Origin: Bacillota bacterium
GTDB taxonomy: Bacteria; Bacillota; Clostridia; Christensenellales; CAG-138
Length of the DNA: 64,000 nt
Reading direction: 5' to 3'
Assembly (NCBI GenBank): GCA_023455425.1
Contig: JAEYCM010000012.1
Span: 62,001-126,000, forward strand
Positions within the stretch are counted from its first letter, which is position 1. Each line of letters begins with the position of its first letter. The position numbers were made by a program, and so were the translations under genes. Shown here in pieces: positions 1 through 7,654 of this stretch. The notes beneath the pieces were generated by a model, which worked only from the letters and a program-made list of their open reading frames with translations, had not been told where the DNA came from and ran no database searches.

Positions 1-107
1 GCGTTTCGGACCCGGAATTGGTGGACTATGCCGTTTACGATATGGAAGCGGCGAAGAAACGCTATATTTATCTGCTGCGCAATGCAGACCGCAACATGGG
101 CGGCTAA
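1..107 (+). CDS. DUF2508 (YaaL-like) protein, 3' end only
   Basis: The window opens inside this gene; the reading frame starts at base 3 and stops with TAA at 105-107. The 34 visible residues run VSDPELVDYAVYDMEAAKKR and then a YIYLLRNAD stretch, which fits the C-terminus of the small DUF2508/YaaL family. In many spore-formers that family lies directly upstream of bofA, and bofA is indeed the next gene here. Function is unknown. The identification rests on a short C-terminal tail plus synteny, so it is moderate. Confidence 0.6.
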   Translation, partial: VSDPELVDYAVYDMEAAKKRYIYLLRNADRNMGG

Positions 108-275
108 GGCTGCTAAGGCAGCATGGCCTGCGGCATAGCCTGCCCCGCCCGTGCATATGCTTCCAACGAAGGCATATTGCTCTCACAATGAAATAGCGAA
201 TTCAGATTGGCGGCAAATAGACAGCCAAGATGTTTCAGGATTTCGTTGGGGGAGCAATCCGGATGGAGTGAGGGT

Positions 276-542
276 ATGGATATCGTAGGAATACTGTTGG
301 CGTTTGCGGCGGGGCTGGTGGTGCTCTATGTGCTGGCCATGGTGCTGGTCGTTCCGCTCAAATGGATCGGCAAGCTCATTTTCAGCAGCATCATCGGGTT
401 TATCGTGCTCACCGTTATCAATCTTGTCGGCGGCGCGTTATTTCAGTTTACGCTGCCGCTCAACGCGGTCAACGCGCTTGTGACAGGCATATTCGGCGTA
501 CCGGGCGTAGTGTTGCTCGTCATTCTGAAGCTGTTTCTGTAA
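276..542 (+). CDS. bofA: Pro-sigma-K processing inhibitor BofA
   Basis: An 88-residue, very hydrophobic protein beginning MDIVGILLAFAAG with two to three membrane segments and an amphipathic C-terminal part (NAVNALVTGIFGVPGVVLL), the usual length and pattern of BofA. In sporulating Bacilli and Clostridia BofA sits in the outer forespore membrane with SpoIVFA and holds the SpoIVFB protease inactive, delaying sigma-K activation. The ATG at 276 follows a GGATGGAG stretch; an upstream in-frame ATG at 207 would add 23 polar residues and is less likely. The preceding DUF2508 gene supports the call. It implies an endospore-forming lineage. Confidence 0.85.
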   Translation: MDIVGILLAFAAGLVVLYVLAMVLVVPLKWIGKLIFSSIIGFIVLTVINLVGGALFQFTLPLNAVNALVTGIFGVPGVVLLVILKLFL

Positions 543-558
543 TCAACGCTATATATAG

Positions 559-588
559 AAAAGCGCGCTCCATTCGGAGCGCGCTTTT
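559..588. terminator. Bidirectional terminator between bofA and adhE
   Basis: A 13-bp perfect stem (559-571 with 576-588, core GCGCGCTCC/GGAGCGCGC) closes a 4-base ATTC loop. The stem ends in AAAA on one side and TTTT on the other, so it can act as an intrinsic terminator for bofA on the plus strand and for adhE on the minus strand, whose stops face each other here. Confidence 0.85.
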
Positions 589-609
589 CCTGCTTTTGAA
601 AGCGGTTCC

Positions 610-3216
610 TTATTCCCCGTAGTAGGCTTTTTTGTAGATGTCCGCAAGCTCGCTGATCAGCGGGTAGCGGGGGTTCGCGGTGGTGCACTGGTCTTCAAAC
701 GCGCGCTCCGCAAGTGCGGGCGCCTTGGAAAAGAAGGTCGCCTCGTCAATGCCGCAGGCCTTGATGGAGAGCGGCATGTTCATCAGCTTCATCAGGTGCC
801 TGATTTCGTTGATGAGGCTTTGGATCTGCTCCGCCTCGGTTGCGCCGGGGAAACCAAGGTAGCGCGCGATCTGCGCATAGCGGTAATCCGCCACAAACTT
901 GCCGTACTTGGGGAAGGCGGCAAACTTGGTGGGCTTCTGCGCGTTGTAGGCGATGACATGCGGCAGCAGCACCGCGTTTGCGCGGCCGTGGGGGATGTGG
1001 AACTCGCCGCCCAGCTTATGCGCCAGCGAGTGGTTGATGCCTAAAAACGCGTTGGTGAACGCCATTCCCGCGATGCAGGAAGCGTTGTGCATCTTTTCGC
1101 GCGCCACGGTATCGGCAGGGTCGCTGTAGGAGCGGTAGAGGTACTTGAACACCAGTTCGATCGCCTTGATGGCAAGGCCGTTCGTATAGTCGGAGGCGAG
1201 TATGGAAACATACGCCTCGATCGCATGGGTCAATACGTCCATGCCGGTGTCGGCGACGATGGTCTTGGGCAGCGTGCGCACAAACTGCGGGTCGATGATC
1301 GCGACATCGGGTGTCAGTTCGTAATCCGCCAGCGGGTATTTCACGTTGCCGTTCGCCTTATCCGTAATGACGGAGAAGGAGGTTACCTCCGAGCCCGTGC
1401 CGGAGGTGGTGGGGATGGCCACCATCTGCGTCTTCTTACCCAGGTTGGGATAGTGGAAGGCGCGCTTTCTGATGTCCAGGAACCGAAGCCTGAGGCCGTC
1501 AAATGAGGTCTCCGGGTATTCATAGAACAGCCACATGCCCTTTGCGGCGTCGATTGCGGAACCGCCGCCCAAAGCGATGATGACGTCCGGCTGGAACACG
1601 TTCATGGCTTTGACGCCGCGCATGATGGTATCCACGGAGGGATCGGGCTCCACTTCGGAGAAGATTTCGCTGTGGCAGTAAATCTGGCGCTTGCGCAGGT
1701 AGTAGAGCACCTTATCCACATAGCCAAGCTGCACCATCATGGGGTCGGTTACGATAAACGCGCGGCTGATGTTGGGCATGTGCTCCAGATATTGCACGGA
1801 GTTCTCCTCAAAGTAAATCTTGGGGGGGATTTTAAACCACTGCATATTCACTTTCCTCTGCGCGATACGTTTTTTGTTGATGAGGTTGACGGAAGATACG
1901 TTGGAGGTCGTAGAGTTTCGTCCGAACGAACCGCATCCAAGCGTCAGCGACGGCGTGTTGGTGTTGTACAGATCGCCGATCGCGCCGTGCGAAGAGGGAG
2001 AGTTGGCAATCACGCGGCCAACCTTCATCGCTTCACCGTAAGCCTTGCAGAGCGCTTCATCGTTGGAGTGGATGACGGCGGAATGCCCGAGGCCGCCAAG
2101 CTCCAGCATGTTTTGCGCGTATGCAAAGCCCTGTTTGTCGTCTTCCACAACAAAGTAGGCAAGCACAGGGGAGAGTTTTTCAAGAGAAAGCGGGAATTCG
2201 CGGGAGGGGCGGGGGAGTTTTGCAAGCAGTATTTTGGTGTCGGCGGGCACTTTTACGCCTGCCTGCTCCGCGATCCAGGCCGCGGGCTTGCCGACGACGG
2301 CGGGGTTGACCGCCAGCTTTTCCACGTTGATGACGTACTTTGTCACCTTCTCCGTTTCTTCCTCGTTGAGGAAGTAGCAGGAATATTTCTTCATGGTGGC
2401 TTCAAACTGTTCCGCAATCTCGCGGTCCACGATCACTGCCTGCTCGGAGGCGCAGATCATGCCGTTATCGAACGTCTTGGAAAGGATGAGGTCGTTGCAG
2501 GCGCGTTCCACATCCACATTTTTGTTGATGTAGCAGGGGACGTTGCCGGGGCCCACGCCAAGCGCGGGTTTGCCCGCGCTGTAAGCTGAGCGGACCATGG
2601 CCGAGCCGCCGGTCGCCAATATGAGCGCCACGCCCGGGTGGTTCATCAGCGCGTTGGTCGCCTCAATGGACGGGATTTCCACCCACTGGATGCAGTTTTT
2701 CGGCGCGCCCGCCTTGATCGCGGCGTCCCGCACGATGCGCGCAGCCTCGCTTGAGCACTTCTGCGCGGAGGGATGGAACGCGAATATGATGGGGTTACGC
2801 GTCTTTGCGGAAATCAGGCACTTAAAGAGTGTGGTGGAGGTGGGGTTGGTCACGGGCGTGACACCCGCGATGACGCCCACGGGCTCCGCGACTTCCACGT
2901 AGCCTTCCAAATCGTTTTCCGCAACAACGCCCACGGTCTTTTCGTTCTTGATGCTGTGGTAAATGTATTCGGTTGCGAACATGTTTTTGATGACCTTGTC
3001 TTCCACCACGCCGCGCCCGGTTTCCTCATAGGCGAGTTTGGCCAGGGTAAGGTGGTTGTCAAGGCCCGCAAGCGTCATGGCGTGTACAATGGTATCGATC
3101 TGTTCTTGGTCAAGCTGCATGTATGCGTTGAGAGCGCCTTCGGCTTTCTTTACCAGCGCGTCGGCCATGCCGCTAATGTCCGGCCTCTGATCCTTTTGCT
3201 CTTTGAGCTTTTCCAT
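610..3216 (-). CDS. adhE: Bifunctional acetaldehyde-CoA/alcohol dehydrogenase AdhE
   Basis: An 868-residue fusion of the normal AdhE length. Residues about 1-440 are a CoA-acylating aldehyde dehydrogenase domain, with the catalytic cysteine at about residue 255 in the motif NGMICASEQ. Residues about 450-868 are an iron-dependent alcohol dehydrogenase, with the nucleotide motif GGGSAIDAAKG and metal-binding histidines in HAIEAY, NHSLAHKLGG and PHGRANA. It reduces acetyl-CoA through acetaldehyde to ethanol, reoxidising NADH in fermentation; the family forms cytoplasmic spirosome filaments. The ATG follows AAGGAGC. The gene is monocistronic, and its promoter carries two Rex-like sites, fitting redox control. 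Confidence 0.97.
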   Translation of the reverse strand: MEKLKEQKDQRPDISGMADALVKKAEGALNAYMQLDQEQIDTIVHAMTLAGLDNHLTLAKLAYEETGRGVVEDKVIKNMFATEYIYHSIKNEKTVGVVAENDLEGYVEVAEPVGVIAGVTPVTNPTSTTLFKCLISAKTRNPIIFAFHPSAQKCSSEAARIVRDAAIKAGAPKNCIQWVEIPSIEATNALMNHPGVALILATGGSAMVRSAYSAGKPALGVGPGNVPCYINKNVDVERACNDLILSKTFDNGMICASEQAVIVDREIAEQFEATMKKYSCYFLNEEETEKVTKYVINVEKLAVNPAVVGKPAAWIAEQAGVKVPADTKILLAKLPRPSREFPLSLEKLSPVLAYFVVEDDKQGFAYAQNMLELGGLGHSAVIHSNDEALCKAYGEAMKVGRVIANSPSSHGAIGDLYNTNTPSLTLGCGSFGRNSTTSNVSSVNLINKKRIAQRKVNMQWFKIPPKIYFEENSVQYLEHMPNISRAFIVTDPMMVQLGYVDKVLYYLRKRQIYCHSEIFSEVEPDPSVDTIMRGVKAMNVFQPDVIIALGGGSAIDAAKGMWLFYEYPETSFDGLRLRFLDIRKRAFHYPNLGKKTQMVAIPTTSGTGSEVTSFSVITDKANGNVKYPLADYELTPDVAIIDPQFVRTLPKTIVADTGMDVLTHAIEAYVSILASDYTNGLAIKAIELVFKYLYRSYSDPADTVAREKMHNASCIAGMAFTNAFLGINHSLAHKLGGEFHIPHGRANAVLLPHVIAYNAQKPTKFAAFPKYGKFVADYRYAQIARYLGFPGATEAEQIQSLINEIRHLMKLMNMPLSIKACGIDEATFFSKAPALAERAFEDQCTTANPRYPLISELADIYKKAYYGE

Positions 3217-3302
3217 AACTCATGCTCCTTTTCAAAATGAAAATATATAGCAAGGACCGCTTTGGCGGGTTCCTTATGCTTGCCGGTTGTAGTCAGATAT
3301 AA

Positions 3303-3320
3303 TTGTTAATTATCTGACAA
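3303..3320. promoter_or_regulatory. Rex-like operator at the adhE start site
   Basis: The 18-mer TTGTTAATTATCTGACAA is an imperfect inverted repeat (TTGTyA on one arm, TrACAA on the other) matching the Rex operator shape TTGTTAAN4TTAACAA known from Clostridia. It overlaps the predicted transcription start of adhE. Rex releases DNA when NADH/NAD+ is high, and adhE is a classic target. Confidence 0.7.
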
Positions 3321-3324
3321 AGTC

Positions 3325-3353
3325 AGCATACTACTTTGATAAATATTTGTCAA
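3325..3353 (-). promoter_or_regulatory. Sigma-A promoter of adhE
   Basis: On the minus strand TTGACA (3353-3348), a 17-base spacer and TATGCT (3330-3325) form a consensus-spaced promoter. Initiation near 3318 gives a leader of about 100 bases. That leader holds a hairpin (3252-3275, arms AAGGACCGC and GCGGGTTCCTT) followed by the AAGGAGC ribosome site. Confidence 0.75.
3336..3353. promoter_or_regulatory. Second Rex-like 18-bp palindrome over the adhE -35
   Basis: TTGATAAATATTTGTCAA is palindromic at 16 of 18 bases and has the same 18-bp geometry as the site at 3303-3320. It covers the -35 hexamer and part of the spacer. The two sites start 33 bp apart, about three helical turns, so two Rex dimers could lie on the same DNA face. 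An FNR-type site is less likely because the TTGAT arms are 8, not 4, bases apart. Confidence 0.5.
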
Positions 3354-3401
3354 TACGTCGTGATATTCATATAAATTTGATGCGGAGGCTCTTTGTAAAT
3401 G

Positions 3402-3410
3402 TGCTATTAT
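3402..3410 (+). promoter_or_regulatory. Extended -10 promoter of the Nudix gene
   Basis: TG-C-TATTAT (3402-3410) is a good extended -10 element. A start near 3417 would sit 20 bases before the TTG codon at 3437, which supports that start and rules out the longer reading frame from 3347. Confidence 0.55.
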
Positions 3411-3436
3411 ATAAAAAAACGTACCGGAGGCGCAGT

Positions 3437-3967
3437 TTGGATATCATCTTACGGGAATTTGAACAAAAAGAATTATTCGCCATACCCGGCGTGGGCGGAA
3501 TCGTCCTAAAGGAGCGCTTTGGGGAGACTCATATTTTGATGCAGGCAAGATGGAAAAAGGACGCGCCGTCGGAAAATGGCCTCATCGAAATCCCCGCGGG
3601 AAAAATCCGGGCGTTTGAAAGCATATTTGACGCGCTCAGAAGGGAAATCAAAGAGGAAACAGGCCTTACGGTAACAGAAATTCTGGGGGAGGAGCGTGCG
3701 CCAATCTATGAAGCGGGCGAATATAGGGTCATCAATTTCACGCCGTTTTCCTGCGCGCAGAATGTGGCGGGGGTATATTCCATCATGGTGTTTGTGTTCC
3801 TCTGCCATGTAGAAGGGGAACTGCTGCCCTATTCCGAAGAGGCGAAGCATTACCAGTGGGTACCCGTCAAGAAACTGAGCACCATGCTCAAAGAGCCGGG
3901 CCAACTGTACCCCATGCATGTGGATACGCTGCATAAATATGTAGAACATATGGATGCGGACAACTAA
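3437..3967 (+). CDS. Nudix hydrolase (ADP-ribose pyrophosphatase-like)
   Basis: A 176-residue protein with a perfect Nudix box (G-x5-E-x7-REUxEExGU) beginning GKIRAFES and ending REIKEETGL. The overall size, with a beta-rich N-terminal part that is probably a dimerisation region, fits the ADP-ribose pyrophosphatase/NudF group, which hydrolyses ADP-ribose or related nucleoside diphosphate derivatives in the cytoplasm. The TTG start at 3437 is chosen because GGAGG lies 6 bases upstream and a promoter ends just before it; the ATG at 3347 lies inside the adhE promoter. Exact substrate cannot be read from sequence. Confidence 0.88.
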   Translation: MDIILREFEQKELFAIPGVGGIVLKERFGETHILMQARWKKDAPSENGLIEIPAGKIRAFESIFDALRREIKEETGLTVTEILGEERAPIYEAGEYRVINFTPFSCAQNVAGVYSIMVFVFLCHVEGELLPYSEEAKHYQWVPVKKLSTMLKEPGQLYPMHVDTLHKYVEHMDADN

Positions 3968-3993
3968 AAAACGGGGCGGCTATGCCGTCCCGT
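3966..3993 (-). terminator. Terminator of the aminotransferase gene
   Basis: Read on the minus strand, ACGGGACGGC and GCCGCCCCGT form a 10-bp stem (3971-3993, one mismatch) around an ATA loop, followed by TTTTTT. It lies just past the aspT stop and against the convergent Nudix stop. Confidence 0.75.
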
Positions 3994-4017
3994 GATTCGT
4001 TTCGATATAAACAGAGA

Positions 4018-5301
4018 TTAGGACGCCTTCTCCGCTATCAGCTTTTCCAGCGTCGCCAGTTTGAGGCTGATGCAGAATACGGAGATCGCCTCCACAAGCT
4101 CGGATACGGGCGGCAGGGTAGGCGCAATGCGGATATTGATATCCTTGGGGTCACGGCCGTAGGGATGCGTCGCACCCGCGCTCGTCATGACCACGCCCGC
4201 TTCCTTGCAGAGCGCCAGCGTACGCTTGGCGCAGCCCGGGAGCGAATCAAGGCTGATGAAGTATCCCCCTGTGGGCCTGTTCCAACTTGCGATGCCCAAA
4301 GGCGCGATCTCACTGTCCAAAGCGTCCAATACGGCAGAGAACTTGGGTTTGAGTATGGCCGCGTGTTTTTTCATCAATGCAAGCACGTTTTTCTTATTTT
4401 TAAGGAATTTTACATGGCGCAGCTGGTTGATCTTATCAAAGCCGATCGTCTGATAGTTGGCGATTTTTTTGATATGGTCGAGGTTCGCCTTGCTAGCCGC
4501 CATGCACGCGACGCCGGCACCCGGCAGCGTGATCTTGGAGGTGGAAGCGAATTCAAACACCATGTCCGGGTTGCCTGCCTGCTCGCACAGCGAAAGAATC
4601 TCGGCAAAGGGAACGAACGGCCCATCGAACTCGTGCACGCAGTACGCGTTATCCCACATGATGAGAAAGTCCGGCGCCGCGGGCTGTAAGGCCGCAATGC
4701 GGGCAATGACGGCATCCGAATAGATGATACCCTCGGGGTTAGAATACTTGGGTACGCACCACATGCCTTTGACATCCGGGTCCTTTACAGCTTCCTCCAC
4801 GGCGTTCATATCCGGACCTTCCGGCGTCATGGGGATGGAGATAAGCTCCATTTTAAAGCTTTCGGATACGCCGAAATGCCGGTCGTAGCCGGGCGTCGGG
4901 CAAAGGAATTTGACTTTTTCAAGCTGGCTCCACGGCTTTTCGCTATGCAGGAGCCCATGCGTATACGCTTTTGCAATGGTATCGTACATCAGTTGCAGGC
5001 TCGCGTTGCCGCCGATAAACACCTGCTCCTCCTTTACGCCCAAAAGCTCCGCAAACAGGCGCTTGCAGGAGGGGAGACCGTCCAGCAACCCATAATTGCG
5101 CACGTCAAGGCCATTGTCCGCGCAATCTTCCGGCGTAACGAGGTTCGTCAGCAGCTCCATGGAAAGGTCAAGCTGGTCGCTTCCCGGCTTCCCGCGCGAC
5201 ATATCGAGCTTGAGGCCTTTTGCCTTTGCCGCCTCAAATGCGGATTGTACCTTCTGATGTTCTGCCTGCAGCTGTAGAAGGGAGAAATCGCTGTAACGCA
5301 T
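4018..5301 (-). CDS. Aspartate aminotransferase, subgroup Ic (PLP fold type I)
   Basis: A 427-residue PLP-dependent aminotransferase beginning MRYSDFSLLQLQ. The Schiff-base lysine is K256 in FASTSKITLPG, and the cofactor-ring aspartate lies in MWDNAY (about 217). Length, N-terminal motif and the STSKITLPGAG signature match the type Ic aspartate aminotransferases (Asp_aminotransf/MocR-like group), which interconvert aspartate and oxaloacetate. The ATG at 5301 is preferred over the long frame from 5559 because AGGAG lies 6 bases upstream and family members start here. A long structured leader precedes it. A broader amino acid specificity is possible. Confidence 0.88.
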   Translation of the reverse strand: MRYSDFSLLQLQAEHQKVQSAFEAAKAKGLKLDMSRGKPGSDQLDLSMELLTNLVTPEDCADNGLDVRNYGLLDGLPSCKRLFAELLGVKEEQVFIGGNASLQLMYDTIAKAYTHGLLHSEKPWSQLEKVKFLCPTPGYDRHFGVSESFKMELISIPMTPEGPDMNAVEEAVKDPDVKGMWCVPKYSNPEGIIYSDAVIARIAALQPAAPDFLIMWDNAYCVHEFDGPFVPFAEILSLCEQAGNPDMVFEFASTSKITLPGAGVACMAASKANLDHIKKIANYQTIGFDKINQLRHVKFLKNKKNVLALMKKHAAILKPKFSAVLDALDSEIAPLGIASWNRPTGGYFISLDSLPGCAKRTLALCKEAGVVMTSAGATHPYGRDPKDINIRIAPTLPPVSELVEAISVFCISLKLATLEKLIAEKAS

Positions 5302-5533
5302 GCTGTACTCCTGCTTAACTTTTATTCGCGCGCTGCGGATCTCCACGCAGCGTTGCGTTTCTAACATGTACCCGCCTGCCGCATCCTTTGCAGGAAGATA
5401 TGGAATGGGCTGCATTCGCGTCTTGGTATCCGTTTCAGGCCGCATTGCCATAAAAATGCGCGATTCTACCGCGCTGCATAGAAGCATCGCCGACCCTGCG
5501 GGCCGGCGAAACGGAGGGTTACGTATGAGTATA
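5302..5533 (-). promoter_or_regulatory. aspT extended -10 promoter and long structured leader
   Basis: On the minus strand TGG-TATACT (TATACT at 5533-5528) is an extended -10 promoter that leaves a leader of about 220 bases before the ATG at 5301. The leader can fold into a GC-rich hairpin (5488-5508, arms CGCCG/CGGCG and CCC/GGG) and then a short GCGCG/CGCGC hairpin (5458-5474) followed directly by TTTTT. The second resembles a weak intrinsic terminator. I see no T-box or known riboswitch motif. Confidence 0.4.
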
Positions 5534-5596
5534 CCATACTTTTTGGAGTTTGCATGCAATTTTTTGTTATGGATGATGCAATTCTTGTTTTATCAT

Positions 5597-7288
5597 CTAT
5601 AGGAAACGCTGGGTGGAGACCTGAAATACGCCCATATCTGTCAGCCTGCCCTCGGGGATGACGGGTAGCGCCAAAAAGGAGAGCGTGATAAACGGATCGG
5701 AAGAACTCTGTATACCTAATAGCGCCGCTTCCTGTAAAAGCCTGCGTTGTGTTTCTAAAATTTCTTCAAGCGGCGCTTCCGTTATCAGCCCCGCGATGGG
5801 CAGCGGGAGAAGCGCGCGCACCTTACCGCCGCGTACCACCACATAACCGCCGCCGCTTTTTTCCAGTGCGTCAATCGCGATGTACATATCCGCATCGTTG
5901 TCGCCCGCTACGATCAGATTATGGGAATCGTGCGCAACGGTGGAAGCCAGCGCGCCGTTGACTAGGCCAAGCCCGCTTAATATGCCAAGACCGATATTGC
6001 CTGTGGCATGGTGGCGCTCCAGCACAGCCAGTTTATTTAGCCCCCATCCGCTTTGGAACAGTCCGTTTTCATGCGGCACTTCGCGCACGCTCAGCTTGGT
6101 GACAAGCTGACCCGGAATTAACTCGATCACGGGCATGGCTTCTGCCACTTTGAGCATGAGCGAGTTTGCGCCTCTGGGCTTTAAGTGTACGCTGTTAAGC
6201 ACCTCGGCGGGAGGAGTGGGGATGGGCAGCGGCGCATCCTTGTAAAGAACGCCTCCCGTGAATACCGCAAGCGGGCGGAAGCTGTCTAAGTTCGGCAGCA
6301 GCACCAGATCCGCGCGGTAGCCGGGCGCGATGGCCCCCAGTTCCTTTAAGCCGTAATGCCGCGCGGCGTTCCATGTCGCCATGCGAACCGCAATGAGAGG
6401 ATTGAGGCCGCAGGCCACGGCGCGCCGCAGGATATAATTGATATGGCCGTCCCGCCTGATATCCTCCAAGTGCTTGTCGTCCGTACAGAAAGACATATTG
6501 TCTGTGGGCAGTTCCTCGTAGGCGATGCGGCGAAGTATGGTTTCAATGCCGTGCGCCGCGGAACCCATGCGAAGCTGGATATGCATGCCGGTCCTCAGCT
6601 TTTCAAGGACCTCTTCGTAATTGGAGCATTCGTGGTCGCTAGAAGGCCCCGCAATGCGGTAAGCGTGGAGCGCGCGCCCGTTTACTAACGGCGCATGCCC
6701 GTCTATGGGGCGGCCGGAAAACAGCAGCAGCTTTTCCAGCATGCCGGTTTCTCCTGCGGCGACGGACGGATAATCCATCACCTCGCCCAAGCCCAGCACG
6801 CGCGGGTGGGAAAGAAAAGGCGCAAGTTCCTTGGCGGAAAGCGCGGCCCCGTTGTGCTCAAACGGCAGGCAGGGCACACAGGAGGGCAGCATCATATAAA
6901 CGGAAAGCGGCAGGTTTTCAAACTGCTCCAGCATATAGGTCAGCCCCGCGCCGCCCGCGACGTTTGCAATCTCATGCGGGTCCGCAATCACGGTCGTGGT
7001 GCCGTGCGGCAGCACCGTGCGCGCAAAGCTGACGGGCGTGGACATGGAGCTTTCGATGTGTACATGCGCATCGATAAAGCCGGGGCAAACAAAAGCGCCC
7101 GCCGCGTCATATTCCTGGTCCGCCGTGTAACTTCCGCCCACGCCCAGAATACGCTCGCCCGCAAGCGCGATATCCCCGTGTATGATTTCCAGCGTGAACA
7201 CATTGACAACGCGCGCATTCTTGATTACAAATGTCGCATTCCCTTCAATCGCCTGTGCAATGGTAGACTGCAATTTGTGTAAATGCAT
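5597..7288 (-). CDS. ade: Adenine deaminase
   Basis: A 563-residue amidohydrolase-superfamily enzyme of the bacterial adenine deaminase type, converting adenine to hypoxanthine and ammonia. The metal-binding HxH is in PGFIDAHVHIESS (H75, H77), followed by the family segment GTTTVIADPHEIANVAG. Later motifs include GHAPLVNG, CTDDKH and the C-terminal HDSHNLIVAG of this subgroup. Length matches B. subtilis Ade (about 577). The ATG at 7288 follows GCAGGTG. The gene is divergent from the guanine-catabolism operon, and the short leader from its own promoter leaves no room for the riboswitch that controls the neighbour. Confidence 0.96.
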   Translation of the reverse strand: MHLHKLQSTIAQAIEGNATFVIKNARVVNVFTLEIIHGDIALAGERILGVGGSYTADQEYDAAGAFVCPGFIDAHVHIESSMSTPVSFARTVLPHGTTTVIADPHEIANVAGGAGLTYMLEQFENLPLSVYMMLPSCVPCLPFEHNGAALSAKELAPFLSHPRVLGLGEVMDYPSVAAGETGMLEKLLLFSGRPIDGHAPLVNGRALHAYRIAGPSSDHECSNYEEVLEKLRTGMHIQLRMGSAAHGIETILRRIAYEELPTDNMSFCTDDKHLEDIRRDGHINYILRRAVACGLNPLIAVRMATWNAARHYGLKELGAIAPGYRADLVLLPNLDSFRPLAVFTGGVLYKDAPLPIPTPPAEVLNSVHLKPRGANSLMLKVAEAMPVIELIPGQLVTKLSVREVPHENGLFQSGWGLNKLAVLERHHATGNIGLGILSGLGLVNGALASTVAHDSHNLIVAGDNDADMYIAIDALEKSGGGYVVVRGGKVRALLPLPIAGLITEAPLEEILETQRRLLQEAALLGIQSSSDPFITLSFLALPVIPEGRLTDMGVFQVSTQRFL

Positions 7289-7309
7289 GGTTCACCTGCT
7301 TTTTGTTGT

Positions 7310-7337
7310 AGTATAGCATGCTTTCCGGTTTGTTCAA
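7310..7337 (-). promoter_or_regulatory. Promoter of ade
   Basis: On the minus strand TTGAAC (7337-7332), a 16-base spacer ending in TGC, and TATACT (7315-7310) form an extended -10 promoter. The leader is only about 15 bases. Confidence 0.65.
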
Positions 7338-7353
7338 GGGGGCGGAGCTGGAT

Positions 7354-7400
7354 GCGAAAGCGGAAATTTCGGGCGAACCGAAGCGAACTTTCGCTTTTTT
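7354..7400 (+). terminator. Orphan terminator-like hairpin between divergent promoters
   Basis: GCGAAAG (7354-7360) pairs with CTTTCGC (7388-7394), with an inner stem TTCGG/CCGAA (7368-7372 with 7378-7382) around a GCGAA loop, and six T follow at 7395-7400. It has terminator form on the plus strand, yet no plus-strand gene precedes it. The repeated CGAA units could instead be a protein-binding site for a purine regulator. Confidence 0.4.
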
Positions 7401-7424
7401 ATTGAGAAACGCGCGGACCTAATC

Positions 7425-7453
7425 TTGAAAACCCCTCTGTAAACTGCTATACT
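7425..7453 (+). promoter_or_regulatory. Promoter of the hydA-guaD operon
   Basis: TTGAAA (7425-7430), a 17-base spacer ending in TGC, and TATACT (7448-7453) give a consensus-spaced, extended -10 promoter. Transcription from about 7460 produces a leader of about 210 bases that contains the purine riboswitch. Confidence 0.75.
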
Positions 7454-7524
7454 TATACCATACGGGGAATGTTCTCCCGTCAGACGTTTTTAATGTACGG
7501 CTAAAAATTTTTTTCGTCTCCAGC

Positions 7525-7593
7525 CTCTCGTATAGGTTTGCCATGTATGGCGCAAACGTTTCTACGGGGCAGCCCAGTGTCCCGCTATGAGGG
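7525..7593 (+). promoter_or_regulatory. Purine riboswitch aptamer, guanine type
   Basis: The 69-base stretch folds as a purine aptamer. P1 is CTCTCGT (7525-7531) with ATGAGGG (7587-7593). J1/2 is ATA. P2 is GTTTGC/GCAAAC (7536-7541 with 7552-7557), with TATGG in its loop. J2/3 is the invariant GTTTCTAC (7558-7565). P3 is GGGGCA/TGTCCC (7566-7571 with 7578-7583). J3/1 is GCT. The base that pairs with ligand (position 74 in the xpt numbering) is C7585, which predicts guanine or hypoxanthine rather than adenine; U22, U47 and U51 equivalents are also present. Departures are the P3 loop GCCCAG instead of CGTAAA, and G for A at position 73. Confidence 0.82.
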
Positions 7594-7654
7594 CTCATTC
7601 GCAACGGCGCTTCGCGCGTTCTTTTGTTGCGAAGGGCGCTCATTTTATTTTTTT
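7587..7654 (+). terminator. Riboswitch expression platform with intrinsic terminator
   Basis: The 3' strand of P1 can leave the aptamer: ATGAG (7587-7591) pairs with CTCAT (7639-7643), enclosing TTCGCAAC/GTTGCGAA (7598-7605 with 7626-7633), and a T-rich run follows directly (7644-7654). An alternative stem (7607-7615 with 7629-7639) ends next to the same T run. Ligand binding would lock ATGAGGG into P1 and weaken the terminator base, which predicts an ON switch. The pairing is by eye, not energy-calculated. Confidence 0.55.

Noticed and set aside
1672..2589. 305-codon plus-strand frame opposite adhE
   Set aside because: It lies wholly antisense to a clear AdhE domain, has no ribosome site and resembles nothing; GC-rich third positions create such shadows.
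3252..3275. Hairpin in the adhE leader as a terminator
   Set aside because: No T run follows on the minus strand, so it is at most a stability or processing element.
5302..5527. T-box leader for aspT
   Set aside because: No AGGGTGGNACCGCG-type antiterminator sequence or specifier loop was found.
5302..5559. 86-residue N-terminal extension of the aminotransferase
   Set aside because: Family members begin at MRYSDFSLL, and AGGAG is correctly placed before that codon. The extension overlaps the promoter and leader hairpins.
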